Below, piece after piece: positions 7,918 through 16,159 of a stretch of 64,000 nt of DNA. Position 1 is the first letter of the stretch; every line of letters begins with the position of its first letter. Location: positions 22,881-86,880 of the forward strand of contig NZ_SNYV01000013.1 of the NCBI RefSeq assembly GCF_004363245.1. The letters are read 5' to 3'. The notes below the pieces were generated by a model that was not told the origin of the DNA, searched no databases, and was given only the letters and a program-made list of their open reading frames with translations. The DNA comes from Sphingobacterium yanglingense (lineage in GTDB: Bacteria; Bacteroidota; Bacteroidia; Sphingobacteriales; Sphingobacteriaceae). The position numbers and the translations under genes were made by a program.

Positions 7918-9702
7918 ATGGCTAACTCTATACAACTTACGCTCGTCCAAGAGACTGTAGCGGCGGTAAAGTCACTTTATGACGCCGATATTCCGGAATC
8001 TCAGATCACTTTGCAGGAAACACGCAAAGAGTTTGAGGGACAAATAACGATTGTCACATTTCCGGTTACGCGATTTTCGAAGAAGTCACCAGAGCAGACA
8101 GGGATGGAAATCGGGGCCTATCTGCAGCAGCATATCGATGCTATATCGGGGTACAATGTCATCAAAGGGTTTTTGAATATCAGCCTGTCTGACGCTTACT
8201 GGATAACGATGCTCAATGAGACGATATTGCAAGAAGGATTTGGACAGTTTGCTAAGAATGGAAAGAAGCTAATGGTGGAGTATTCTTCGCCAAATACGAA
8301 TAAACCATTGCACCTTGGACATATCCGTAACAACCTCTTAGGGTATTCGGTAGCCGAGATATTGAAAGCCTATGGCTATGAGGTGGTGAAAGCGAATCTG
8401 GTAAACGATAGAGGGATTCATATCTGTAAGTCTATGCTGGCTTGGCAGCGATTTGGCAATGGTGAGACGCCAGCGTCTGCAGCTATGAAAGGTGACCATT
8501 TGGTGGGTAAATACTATGTGGTATTTGATAAAGAGTATAAGAAAGAAATAGAAGCCCTCAAGGCTGAAGGACAGACGGAAGACGAAGCGAAAAAAAATGC
8601 ATCGATGATGAAAGCTGCACAGACTATGTTGCAGCAATGGGAAGCAGGGGATGAAGAAGTGATATCGCTTTGGAAAACGATGAACGGCTGGGTGTATGAA
8701 GGTTTTGCAAGCACTTACAAACAACTGGGAGTAGACTTTGATAAATACTATTACGAGTCGGATACTTACCTGTTGGGTAAGGATATTATTCAGGAAGGTC
8801 TGGAAAAAGGAGTGTTCTTCAAGAAGGAGGATAATTCGGTATGGATAGACCTGACGGAAGAAGGGCTGGATCAAAAACTGGTACTCCGTGGCGATGGTAC
8901 CTCGGTATATATCACGCAGGACTTGGGGACAGCTCAACTCAAATATGATGAGTTCCACATGGACGAATCGATGTATGTCGTGGGGAATGAACAGGATTAC
9001 CATTTTAAAGTGCTATTCACAATCTTAAAAAAATTGGGTAAAACATGGGCTGATGGTCTGTTCCATCTTTCGTATGGAATGGTCGATCTGCCATCAGGCA
9101 AGATGAAATCGCGCGAAGGTACGGTAGTGGACGCAGACGATTTGATGAACGAGATGATTGAAACGGCCAAGGAACGTACCGAAGAACTGGGTAAGACGGA
9201 GAGTTTTGATGAAGAGGAGAAGGCATCACTTTATAATAGCATTGGTATGGGAGCACTTAAGTACTTTTTGCTTAAGGTAGATCCTAAGAAGAGGTTGTTG
9301 TTTGACCCGAAGGAATCCGTAGATTTTCAGGGACATACAGGGCCATTTATACAATATACGTACGCTCGTATCAAGTCGGTGTTGCGTAAAGCGGATTTTG
9401 ATGCGGCTTCTGCTCGTATAGTGCCAGCATCATTCTCTCCTTATGAGCGGGATTTGATTCAGGTATTGACCAATTATCCGGCGGTGATCGAAATGGCAGC
9501 GAAAGAGTTCAGCCCAGCACAAGTGGCCAACTATGCCTACGATGTTGCAAAACTGTACAATAAGTTCTATCACGAGGAAAGTATCCTTAAAGCAGAGCAG
9601 GAAGATGTAAAGGCTTTCCGTCTACATCTGTCCGTAGCATCGGCTCGCATCATAGCCGAGAGTATGCGGATGCTGGGTATTGAAGTGCCAGAGAGGATGT
9701 AA
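7918..9702 (+). CDS. argS: Arginyl-tRNA synthetase
   Basis: From ATG 7918 the protein has 594 residues. An upstream in-frame GTG at 7864 would add 18 residues of unlikely hydrophobic sequence, and 7918 gives the usual start MANSIQLTLVQ. It is a class I synthetase that charges tRNA-Arg. The HIGH motif appears as HLGH (132-135) after SSPNTNKPL, and KMSKS appears as KMKSR (395-399) after LPSG. The anticodon-binding alpha-helical domain follows, ending in the family-typical RMLGIEVPERM. It is divergent from speA and followed by a terminator. Confidence 0.97.
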   Translation: MANSIQLTLVQETVAAVKSLYDADIPESQITLQETRKEFEGQITIVTFPVTRFSKKSPEQTGMEIGAYLQQHIDAISGYNVIKGFLNISLSDAYWITMLNETILQEGFGQFAKNGKKLMVEYSSPNTNKPLHLGHIRNNLLGYSVAEILKAYGYEVVKANLVNDRGIHICKSMLAWQRFGNGETPASAAMKGDHLVGKYYVVFDKEYKKEIEALKAEGQTEDEAKKNASMMKAAQTMLQQWEAGDEEVISLWKTMNGWVYEGFASTYKQLGVDFDKYYYESDTYLLGKDIIQEGLEKGVFFKKEDNSVWIDLTEEGLDQKLVLRGDGTSVYITQDLGTAQLKYDEFHMDESMYVVGNEQDYHFKVLFTILKKLGKTWADGLFHLSYGMVDLPSGKMKSREGTVVDADDLMNEMIETAKERTEELGKTESFDEEEKASLYNSIGMGALKYFLLKVDPKKRLLFDPKESVDFQGHTGPFIQYTYARIKSVLRKADFDAASARIVPASFSPYERDLIQVLTNYPAVIEMAAKEFSPAQVANYAYDVAKLYNKFYHEESILKAEQEDVKAFRLHLSVASARIIAESMRMLGIEVPERM

Positions 9703-9831
9703 ATTGAGTTATCGAGTTATGGAGTTAACAAGTTGTCAAGTGAGGTATGAATCCTGGTGGAGGTGAGGAAGGTGAGCGAGTGACTTTATAATTGAGTAAG
9801 TCCTGAATGATTTTTATTTAGTAACTAGAGG

Positions 9832-9864
9832 AAAAAGAAGATTCTTAAAGGAGTCTTCTTTTTT
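9832..9864 (+). terminator. Terminator after argS
   Basis: Stem AAAAGAAGATTC / GAGTCTTCTTTT (one G-T pair) around TTAAAG, followed by a T run. It lies 130 bp past the argS stop, after a short stretch of GTTAAC/GTTATC-type repeats at 9706-9740. Confidence 0.7.
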
Positions 9865-9865
9865 G

Positions 9866-9873
9866 TATTTTTG
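9866..9873 (+). promoter_or_regulatory. Possible -7 box for the vapXD-like pair
   Basis: TATTTTTG matches TAnnTTTG and lies about 55 bp upstream of the small gene at 9929. No clear TTTG -33 box is visible. Confidence 0.3.
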
Positions 9874-9928
9874 TTTAGTACTTGGAGTGTTTTTTATTGT
9901 TGATAAATAATTGAAAATCATATTTGAT

Positions 9929-10102
9929 ATGGAAACAGGACAAAGAGTGAAGGTGTCTCCAGAATTGACTGGACTGGGAGAGTGGGTCGAAGGGTTGGTG
10001 ATAAAAATACGTAAGAATCCGTTCTTAGGGATAGAAATTGCTATAAAGGATAGTTTGGGAAGGATTTTCTTTGGTGAAGAGAAATACTTTAAGCCTCTGT
10101 AA
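9929..10102 (+). CDS. Small VapX-like protein (putative antitoxin) upstream of vapD
   Basis: From ATG 9929 this gives 57 residues. A TTG at 9911 would add six. The sequence (METGQRVKVSPELTGLGEWV then EGLVIKIRKN...) is a compact beta-rich, SH3/KOW-like small domain. Its stop is separated by one base from the ATG of a VapD-type reading frame, so the two are translationally linked. By analogy with vapXD modules, where a short gene precedes the VapD RNase, it may be the antitoxin. I do not recognise the family itself, so the role rests on position. Confidence 0.55.
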   Translation: METGQRVKVSPELTGLGEWVEGLVIKIRKNPFLGIEIAIKDSLGRIFFGEEKYFKPL

Positions 10103-10103
10103 G

Positions 10104-10406
10104 ATGTTTGCTATTAGTTTTGATATGATTGTTTCTGATCTGAAGAAGTATTATGGAGAGCCTTATAATAATGCTTATTTTGAAATCAGTACGATATTGG
10201 AAGAGTTTAGTTTTTTTAGAACTCAAGGAAGTGTCTATCTGAGTGAACTAAATGATATGTCCAATCTAGTTGATGCAATTGATGCATTATCAGCACGGAT
10301 TTAGTTTGCAAACTCTGTTCGCGATGTTAGAGCTTTTAGGGTAGAAGATTGGAGTAATTTTACAGAAAGAGTAAAACGAAAAGCAACAAAAAATGAAGAA
10401 ATTTAA
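10104..10406 (+). pseudogene. vapD: VapD-type RNase toxin gene interrupted by an in-frame amber codon
   Basis: The N-terminal part (MFAISFDMIVSDLKKYYG ... FFRTQGSVYLSELNDMSNLV) matches the VapD endoribonuclease pattern MYAIAFDL ... FxRxQGSLY ... EDMANLF, including the catalytic-type Asp7. TAG at 10302-10304 ends this part after 66 residues. The same frame continues without a shift as FANSVRDVRAFRVEDWSNFT to TAA at 10404-10406, which is the normal VapD C-terminus. TAG stands where VapD proteins have Trp, so one G-to-A change (TGG to TAG) explains it. The full frame overlaps the next gene by 14 bp. It is probably an inactivated toxin unless an amber suppressor or readthrough exists. Confidence 0.8.
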
Positions 10407-11466
10407 AGTTGGATTAATTGGGTTTTCGATTGGAGGGTACGTATTTCATGCACCCTTTATCGCTAGTAATCCAAATCTGGAATTATACAAAGTAACTGCT
10501 CGAAAAGAAGAGCAACAGAAGATGTTGGCCGAACGCTATCCTAATGCGATAGGCGTATTATCTGCGGAAGATATTATTCAAGATCCTGAAGTGGATATTG
10601 TGGTAGTAGCGACTTCCAATGACGTACACTATAGTCTTACTAAAGCGGCTTTGGAGGCCGGAAAAAATGTGGTGGTAGAGAAACCATTTACCAATACTAC
10701 CGCTGAAGCTGATGAGCTGATCGCATTGGCAAAGGAAAAAGGTGTGTTACTATCAGTACACCATAATGCACGCTTTCATTCGGATTTCAAAACGGTGCAA
10801 AAAGTGCTGGCTTCGGGAAGATTAGGGCGTGTCGTACATTACGAAGCGCGTTTTGACCGTTTCCGTAATTTTTTGCGGGAGGGAGCATGGCGTGAAGCAG
10901 CGCTTCCGGGCTCGGGCATACACTATGACCTAGGGGCGCATTTGATTGATCAGGCGCTACAGTTATTTGGACATCCGGATTCGGTGTTTGCTGACCTAAG
11001 GGCGCAGCGTGATGGGGCTAAAGCAGTGGATGATTTTGAATTTATCTTGTCTTATCCAGGTCTTAAAGTATCCTTAAAAGGACAAATGCTGGCAAAGGAG
11101 CCTACACCGAGATTTGCTATCTATGGCATGAATGGCTGTTTTGTAAAACGTGGAGTAGATCCGCAGGAAAACTTGCTGCGTGCCGGGGCGCGTCCAGAAT
11201 CGGATCCAAGCTGGGGTGTAGAACCTGCCGAGATACAAGGTAAACTCTCGCTATTGGAGAATGGTCAGGATGTGGAGGAGTATGTACTCAGTGAAATCGG
11301 AACCGGACAGGATTTTTATAAAAATATTGTCGCGACATTATTGGGCGAAGAGGAGCTTTTTATAAAACCCGAACAGGCCCGCGATGTAATCCGTATCCTG
11401 GAACTAGCCGAGCAGTCTTGGGCAGAGCAAAGAACGGTGAAAACGGACGAACAGTTGATATCGTGA
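10393..11466 (+). CDS. Gfo/Idh/MocA family oxidoreductase
   Basis: A 357-residue NAD(P)-dependent dehydrogenase. The N-terminal Rossmann domain begins KVGLIGFSIGGYVFHAPF with the GxxxxG turn, and EKPFTN near 97 is the family's conserved EKP motif. The C-terminal GFO_IDH_MocA_C domain spans about 125-350, with HYDLGAHLIDQAL near 179. Sequence character is closest to the YdgJ/YvaA type, which often reduces inositols or sugars; the substrate is unknown. Its start lies inside the 3' end of the interrupted vapD frame. Confidence 0.85.
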   Translation: MKKFKVGLIGFSIGGYVFHAPFIASNPNLELYKVTARKEEQQKMLAERYPNAIGVLSAEDIIQDPEVDIVVVATSNDVHYSLTKAALEAGKNVVVEKPFTNTTAEADELIALAKEKGVLLSVHHNARFHSDFKTVQKVLASGRLGRVVHYEARFDRFRNFLREGAWREAALPGSGIHYDLGAHLIDQALQLFGHPDSVFADLRAQRDGAKAVDDFEFILSYPGLKVSLKGQMLAKEPTPRFAIYGMNGCFVKRGVDPQENLLRAGARPESDPSWGVEPAEIQGKLSLLENGQDVEEYVLSEIGTGQDFYKNIVATLLGEEELFIKPEQARDVIRILELAEQSWAEQRTVKTDEQLIS

Positions 11467-11560
11467 ATAGGTAAAACTGTCAATGGGTAAAAATGTGAAT
11501 AAGTGAAACTGATCTTAACCCTTTAACGATTTTACTCTTTAACTTTATAACTTTTATAAC

Positions 11561-12757
11561 TTGAACAACTACGACGCGATTATAATTGGCGCAGGAGCCT
11601 GTGGGTTGATGTGTGCTGTACAGGCTGGAATGTTGGGTAAGAAGACTTTGGTCTTGGAGCGGAATGAAAAGCCTGGAGCCAAAATATTGATCTCTGGTGG
11701 TGGGCGTTGCAACTACACTAATCTATATACCTCTACGGATAATTTTGTATCGGAAAATCCTAAGTTTCTGAACGCAGTGTTTGCACAATGGACTGTGGAT
11801 GATACGGTAGCATTTTTTGAAAATTTTGGAAACATCGAAGGCCAGGAGAAGACGCTCGGGCAGCTTTTTCCGGTATCTAATAAAGCCAAAGATATTGTAG
11901 CTACATTCACCCAGCTGATGTATGATACGGGACAGGATATCTGGCTGAATACTTTAGTGAAAGAGCTAAAACAGGAAGGGACAGGCTATGTACTGACACT
12001 CGAAAGAAATGGCAGGATAGAATATATTACAGCTCCTAAGGTGGTGTTTGCATCTGGTGGACTGCCTGTCGCAAAATTGGGCGCATCTGATTTTGCGTTA
12101 CGTACTGCCCGCGGATTGGGCCTAGAGGTGGTGCCTACAGCCCCAGGGCTGGTGCCGCTCACCATAACGGGGAAAGAGGCCGATTGGTATGCCTCGCTAT
12201 CCGGTAACTCGGTATATGCAAGAGTGTATAATGATAAAATATCTTTTGAAGAAAATATCCTTTTTACACATTGGGGACTGAGTGGCCCTGCTATTCTTCA
12301 GATATCTTCGTACTGGCGTGCTGGGGAGTCTTTTACTATCGATCTATTGCCTAAGTTTAAACTTCGTGAATTGATTGCCGCAGAGCGGAATGCTGGCGGA
12401 AAACGTACCGTTGGACAATTATTACAGGGGTATTTTACAAAAAAAATGGTGGAAGCATTAGCCCGGTTTTTGCCGATAGACGTAAAAATTGCCTCACTGA
12501 GTAAGGCAGATGCCAATCTGGTCGTGGATACGATCCATCAGTTTAAAGTCAAGCCAGCAGGTGATAAAGGCTATGATAAAGCGGAAGTGATGCGTGGAGG
12601 TGTATCTACGGCAGAGCTAAATCCGAAGACATTGGAATCTAAGAAATACCCCGGCTTATATTTCGGTGGTGAAGCTGTCGATATTACGGGATGGCTCGGA
12701 GGCTATAACTTCCAATGGGCATGGGCTGCAGGCTATGCGATAGCGCAAGATATATGA
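11561..12757 (+). CDS. BaiN/RdsA-type (HI0933-like) FAD-dependent oxidoreductase
   Basis: A 398-residue flavoprotein using a TTG start; no ATG is available before the FAD motif. The dinucleotide-binding motif GAGACG (residues 9-14), the GGGRCNYTN motif near 47, the ASGGLPVAKLGA segment near 166 and the C-terminal GGEAVDITGWLGGYNFQWAW block are diagnostic of the HI0933/YhiN family. Biochemical role is not established for most members. It stands alone, between 94 bp of low-complexity spacer and a GATAAC-repeat tract. Confidence 0.85.
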   Translation: MNNYDAIIIGAGACGLMCAVQAGMLGKKTLVLERNEKPGAKILISGGGRCNYTNLYTSTDNFVSENPKFLNAVFAQWTVDDTVAFFENFGNIEGQEKTLGQLFPVSNKAKDIVATFTQLMYDTGQDIWLNTLVKELKQEGTGYVLTLERNGRIEYITAPKVVFASGGLPVAKLGASDFALRTARGLGLEVVPTAPGLVPLTITGKEADWYASLSGNSVYARVYNDKISFEENILFTHWGLSGPAILQISSYWRAGESFTIDLLPKFKLRELIAAERNAGGKRTVGQLLQGYFTKKMVEALARFLPIDVKIASLSKADANLVVDTIHQFKVKPAGDKGYDKAEVMRGGVSTAELNPKTLESKKYPGLYFGGEAVDITGWLGGYNFQWAWAAGYAIAQDI

Positions 12758-12763
12758 TGGAAG

Positions 12764-12892
12764 GTGATGGAGTTAACAAGTTATCAGGTGAGGAAGTTAA
12801 CAAGTTATCAGGTGAACAAGTTAACTAGATAACAGGATAACACGTTCACTCGATAACAGGATAACTCGATAACAAGATAACTCGATAACAAA
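12764..12892. repeat. Degenerate tandem GTTAACAAG / GATAACTC repeats
   Basis: About 130 bp made almost wholly of variants of two 8-12 bp words: AGTTAACAAGTTATCAGGTG in the first half and ACTCGATAACAGGATA in the second. Similar short tracts occur after argS (9706-9740) and, more weakly, at 11467-11560. It separates two convergent genes and may form hairpins; no coding potential. Confidence 0.7.
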
Positions 12893-12893
12893 T

Positions 12894-14057
12894 CTACATC
12901 CTCTTTTTATAAATACTGTCCACAATCAATGCTATAGCCCCATCTCCGGTCACATTACAAGCGGTACCAAAGCTATCCATCGCAATATATAGGGAGATCA
13001 TCAACGCTTGATTCTGTAGGTCAAAGCCCAACATAGAGGCAATGACACCGATTGCAGCTATAATGGCTCCGCCAGGTACGCCCGGTGCGGCAATCATGGT
13101 GACACCCAGCATACAGATAAAACCAGACATCTGTAAGGGATCAATGGGCATTCCTTGCATTAACATTAAAGCGACTACACAGGCTACAATCTTAAGCATA
13201 CTCCCTGCAAGGTGTATGGTAGCACACAGAGGAACAGTAAAGTTTGCGATATCTTCACTGACACCTGCCTTTTTTGCCTGTGCCAATGTAACCGGGATGG
13301 TCGCGGCAGAAGACTGGGTGCCCAGCGCTGTAAAATAGGCGGGCATCATGGTCATCAACAATCGGAATGGATTTTTCTTTCCTATAAGCCCAGCTATGCA
13401 AAACTGTATTGCAAGGAGCAGGATGTGCATAATGAAAATAACTCCAATGATTTTGATGAATACATCCAATATGAGACCTACTTTGCCCGAATACGTCATA
13501 TCCAGAAAAATGCCGAATATGAATACGGGAAGAATGGGTATAATCAGTTTTTCTATCAAAAAAGAAATAATCTTTTCAAAATCAATAGCGACCTTCTCCA
13601 GCGTTGAGTTTTCTATACGAGTCAATCCTATACCGATGAGAAAGGCAAATACCAGTGCGCTCATGACATCAAAAATAGGAGGGAAGCTGAGCGTGAAATA
13701 TGGCGCCAATGCTTTGTTAGATTCTTCGATCGTGGCAGCGGCCTGTCCATCGATAAGCGATGGAAATAGGGCCATACTACCAAAGTAGGATGAAAAACCT
13801 GCAAACAGAGTAGAGCCGTAGGCTATTCCTACAGTCATGAGTAATAGCTTTCCGGCAGTTTTACCGAGTTTGGCAATTGCAGGGATAATCAGTCCCACAA
13901 TAATCAGGGGAATCAAAAATTTGAGTAGCTGATCGAATAGGGAATTGAAGGTCGCAAAAATGCGACCTATGGATTCCGGAATAATATAGCCCATGCCTAT
14001 ACCGAGCGCAATTGCTACGACGACTCGGAAGAGAAGGTTGTTGGTGATTTGTTTCAT
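12894..14057 (-). CDS. Dicarboxylate/amino acid:cation symporter (DAACS family)
   Basis: A 387-residue, very hydrophobic inner-membrane protein with the SDF-family layout of 8 helices plus re-entrant loops. The substrate/ion signature TQSSAATIPVTLAQAKKAG lies near 243-262 and the second hairpin region around CMLGVTMIAAPGVPGGAIIA. It should take up dicarboxylates or amino acids (glutamate, aspartate, serine class) with Na+ or H+; the exact substrate cannot be read. Its start is 12 bp after the M3 peptidase stop, so the two are probably cotranscribed, pairing peptide breakdown with amino-acid transport. Confidence 0.85.
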   Translation of the reverse strand: MKQITNNLLFRVVVAIALGIGMGYIIPESIGRIFATFNSLFDQLLKFLIPLIIVGLIIPAIAKLGKTAGKLLLMTVGIAYGSTLFAGFSSYFGSMALFPSLIDGQAAATIEESNKALAPYFTLSFPPIFDVMSALVFAFLIGIGLTRIENSTLEKVAIDFEKIISFLIEKLIIPILPVFIFGIFLDMTYSGKVGLILDVFIKIIGVIFIMHILLLAIQFCIAGLIGKKNPFRLLMTMMPAYFTALGTQSSAATIPVTLAQAKKAGVSEDIANFTVPLCATIHLAGSMLKIVACVVALMLMQGMPIDPLQMSGFICMLGVTMIAAPGVPGGAIIAAIGVIASMLGFDLQNQALMISLYIAMDSFGTACNVTGDGAIALIVDSIYKKRM

Positions 14058-14069
14058 CCTTATGGTTTG

Positions 14070-16100
14070 TTATTTCAATAGACCGGCCCGTTTTAACAGA
14101 GGTTCTACTTGCGGCTCTTGTCCTCTAAAACGAAGATATAGTGTCATTGGATGTTCGGTTCCTCCCTTGGAAAGTACGGACTCCTTAAATTTTGTAGCAA
14201 TCTCCCTGTTGAATATGCCATTCTCCTGAAAGTATGCAAATGCATCTGCGTCCAGTACTTCGGCCCACTTGTAGCTGTAATATCCGGAGGAATATCCACC
14301 GTTGAAGATATGCGAAAAGCTAGGGCTCATGGCATTCTCTGCAACATCAGGATACAGTTTTGTGGAAGCAAATTGTTGGTTCTCGAAATCTTTTATAGAA
14401 CTGATAGCACGTGGATCTGTTCCGTGCCAGCCCATGTCCAATAGTCCAAAGCTGATCTGTCGTAGGGTAGCCATTCCTTCCAGGAAGGATGCAGATTCTT
14501 TGATTTTCTCGACCAGTTCCATCGGGATATTTTCCCCTGTCTGGTAATGCTTGGCAAATAGGGCGAGGGCTTCCTCTTCGTAACACCAGTTTTCCATAAT
14601 CTGGCTCGGTAGCTCGACAAAATCCCAATATACCGATGTGCCTGAAAGCCCAGGGTAGGTGGTGTCTGCCAGCATGCCGTGTAGGGCATGGCCAAACTCA
14701 TGGAATAGGGTGGTGACCTCTTGGAAGGTCAGTAAGGAAGGTTTGGACGCGGTAGGTGGAGTAAAATTACATACAATAGAAACGTGAGGACGTTCTTCTA
14801 TTCCCTGATAATGATACTGCGGTTTAAAGGAAGTCATCCAGGCACCATTACGCTTACCTTTACGAGGGAAGAAGTCGGTATAGAAGATAGCGACCAATTC
14901 GCCTGCATCATTGCTCACCTCAAAAGTTTGTACTTCAGGGTGATATTTATCGAGGTTGTGGACTTCTTTGAAGTGTAGCCCATAAAGCAAACGAGCTGTC
15001 TCATAGGCTCCGGCTAGTACTTTTTCGAGCTGAAAGTAAGGTTTTAGTTTCTCGTCATCTAGATTGAAACGTTCTTGTTTTAGTTTCTCAGCGTAATAGG
15101 CGCCGTCCCATTTTTCCAACTGGGTGATGCCATCCAATTTTTTAGCAAAGTCAGAAAGCTCTTGGAACTCCCGTTCGGCAGCAGGTTTGGCTTTCTGCAA
15201 AAGGTCATCCAAAAACGCTTTTACTTTATCTGGCGATTGTGCCATACGTTCGGCCAATACAAAGTGAGCGTGGGTGTCATAACCTAATAGCTGGGCTCTT
15301 TGGAAGCGAAGCTTAGCGATTTTGAGCACGTTTTCTTCATTATTGTACTCATTGTCTTGAAATGCTTTACGACCAGCAGCCAAGGCTAGCTCCCGGCGGA
15401 GGGCTCTGTTGTCTGCATAGGTTACAAATGGGATGTAGCTGGGATAATCTAAGGTAAATAACCAGCCTTTTTTATCTTGGCTTTCCGCTAGTGCGGCAGC
15501 TGCTTCTATGAGTCCATCAGGTAGTCCTGCTAGATCAGCTTCGTCTTCTATCAGCAGTTGGTAAGCATTGGTCTCTGCCAGTACGTTTTCGCCGAATTTT
15601 AGTTTTAGTACCGCGAGCTCTGCATCTATTTTACGAAGTTCTTCTTTGGCTTCACCCTGTAGCAATGCGCCATTACGGGCAAAATCTTTATAAGACTTTT
15701 CTAATAGCGTCCGTTGTTCGGTACTAAGGTCAAGGTCTGCACGTTGTTCATATACCTTCTGTATACGTTCGAATAGATCAAAATTGAGGGTGATGTCATT
15801 GCTCAGTTCAGAGAGCTTTGGTGCCACCTTCTGCGCTATCTTCTCGAGTTCGTCATTGGTCTCGGCCGAATGGAGATTGAAGAAAATGCTGGAAAGACGG
15901 TCTAAGGTCATTCCTGAGAAAGCCATAGCTTCTACAGTGTTTTCAAAAGTCGGAGGGGCAGGATTATTGACGATAGCGTCTACTTCGTCCTTTGTTTTTT
16001 GGATAGCTTCTTCGAAAGCCGGAATATAATCTTCGTTCTTTATCTGCGAAAATGGTGCTGTATTGTGCAGCGTATTAAATGTGTTCGTTAATATTGCCAT
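14070..16100 (-). CDS. M3 family zinc oligopeptidase (OpdA/Dcp type)
   Basis: A 676-residue cytoplasmic metallopeptidase. The zinc site is HEFGHALHG, with the third ligand Glu in the region ELPSQIMENW downstream. The long helical N-terminal half and the C-terminal GGYSSGYYSYKWAEVLDAD block are typical of thimet oligopeptidase-like enzymes. No signal peptide is present. It degrades short peptides, including signal-peptide fragments in the enterobacterial homologue. It lies between trpB (59 bp upstream) and the DAACS symporter (12 bp downstream) on the same strand. Confidence 0.92.
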   Translation of the reverse strand: MAILTNTFNTLHNTAPFSQIKNEDYIPAFEEAIQKTKDEVDAIVNNPAPPTFENTVEAMAFSGMTLDRLSSIFFNLHSAETNDELEKIAQKVAPKLSELSNDITLNFDLFERIQKVYEQRADLDLSTEQRTLLEKSYKDFARNGALLQGEAKEELRKIDAELAVLKLKFGENVLAETNAYQLLIEDEADLAGLPDGLIEAAAALAESQDKKGWLFTLDYPSYIPFVTYADNRALRRELALAAGRKAFQDNEYNNEENVLKIAKLRFQRAQLLGYDTHAHFVLAERMAQSPDKVKAFLDDLLQKAKPAAEREFQELSDFAKKLDGITQLEKWDGAYYAEKLKQERFNLDDEKLKPYFQLEKVLAGAYETARLLYGLHFKEVHNLDKYHPEVQTFEVSNDAGELVAIFYTDFFPRKGKRNGAWMTSFKPQYHYQGIEERPHVSIVCNFTPPTASKPSLLTFQEVTTLFHEFGHALHGMLADTTYPGLSGTSVYWDFVELPSQIMENWCYEEEALALFAKHYQTGENIPMELVEKIKESASFLEGMATLRQISFGLLDMGWHGTDPRAISSIKDFENQQFASTKLYPDVAENAMSPSFSHIFNGGYSSGYYSYKWAEVLDADAFAYFQENGIFNREIATKFKESVLSKGGTEHPMTLYLRFRGQEPQVEPLLKRAGLLK

Positions 16101-16110
16101 GGGGTAAAGT

Positions 16111-16154
16111 TAACAAATATTTGTGCGGATTGTATCCGCACAAATATCTGTTAA
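16111..16154. terminator. Long hairpin between trpB and the M3 peptidase gene
   Basis: The arms TTAACAAATATTTGTGCGGAT and ATCCGCACAAATATCTGTTAA (one mismatch) enclose a 3-nt loop. The stem is about 20 bp and fills nearly all of the 59-bp gap. There is no strong T run on the minus strand, so it may attenuate or process a trpB-M3 transcript instead of ending it fully. Confidence 0.6.
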
Positions 16155-16159
16155 AGCTA

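Noticed and set aside
12764..12892. CRISPR array in the GTTAAC/GATAAC tract
   Set aside because: Repeat words are 8-12 bp, drifting and directly adjacent; there are no spacers of uniform length and no cas genes.
13042..14229. Plus-strand open frames inside the symporter gene
   Set aside because: They are opposite-strand shadows of a long, well-supported membrane-protein gene with clear family motifs.
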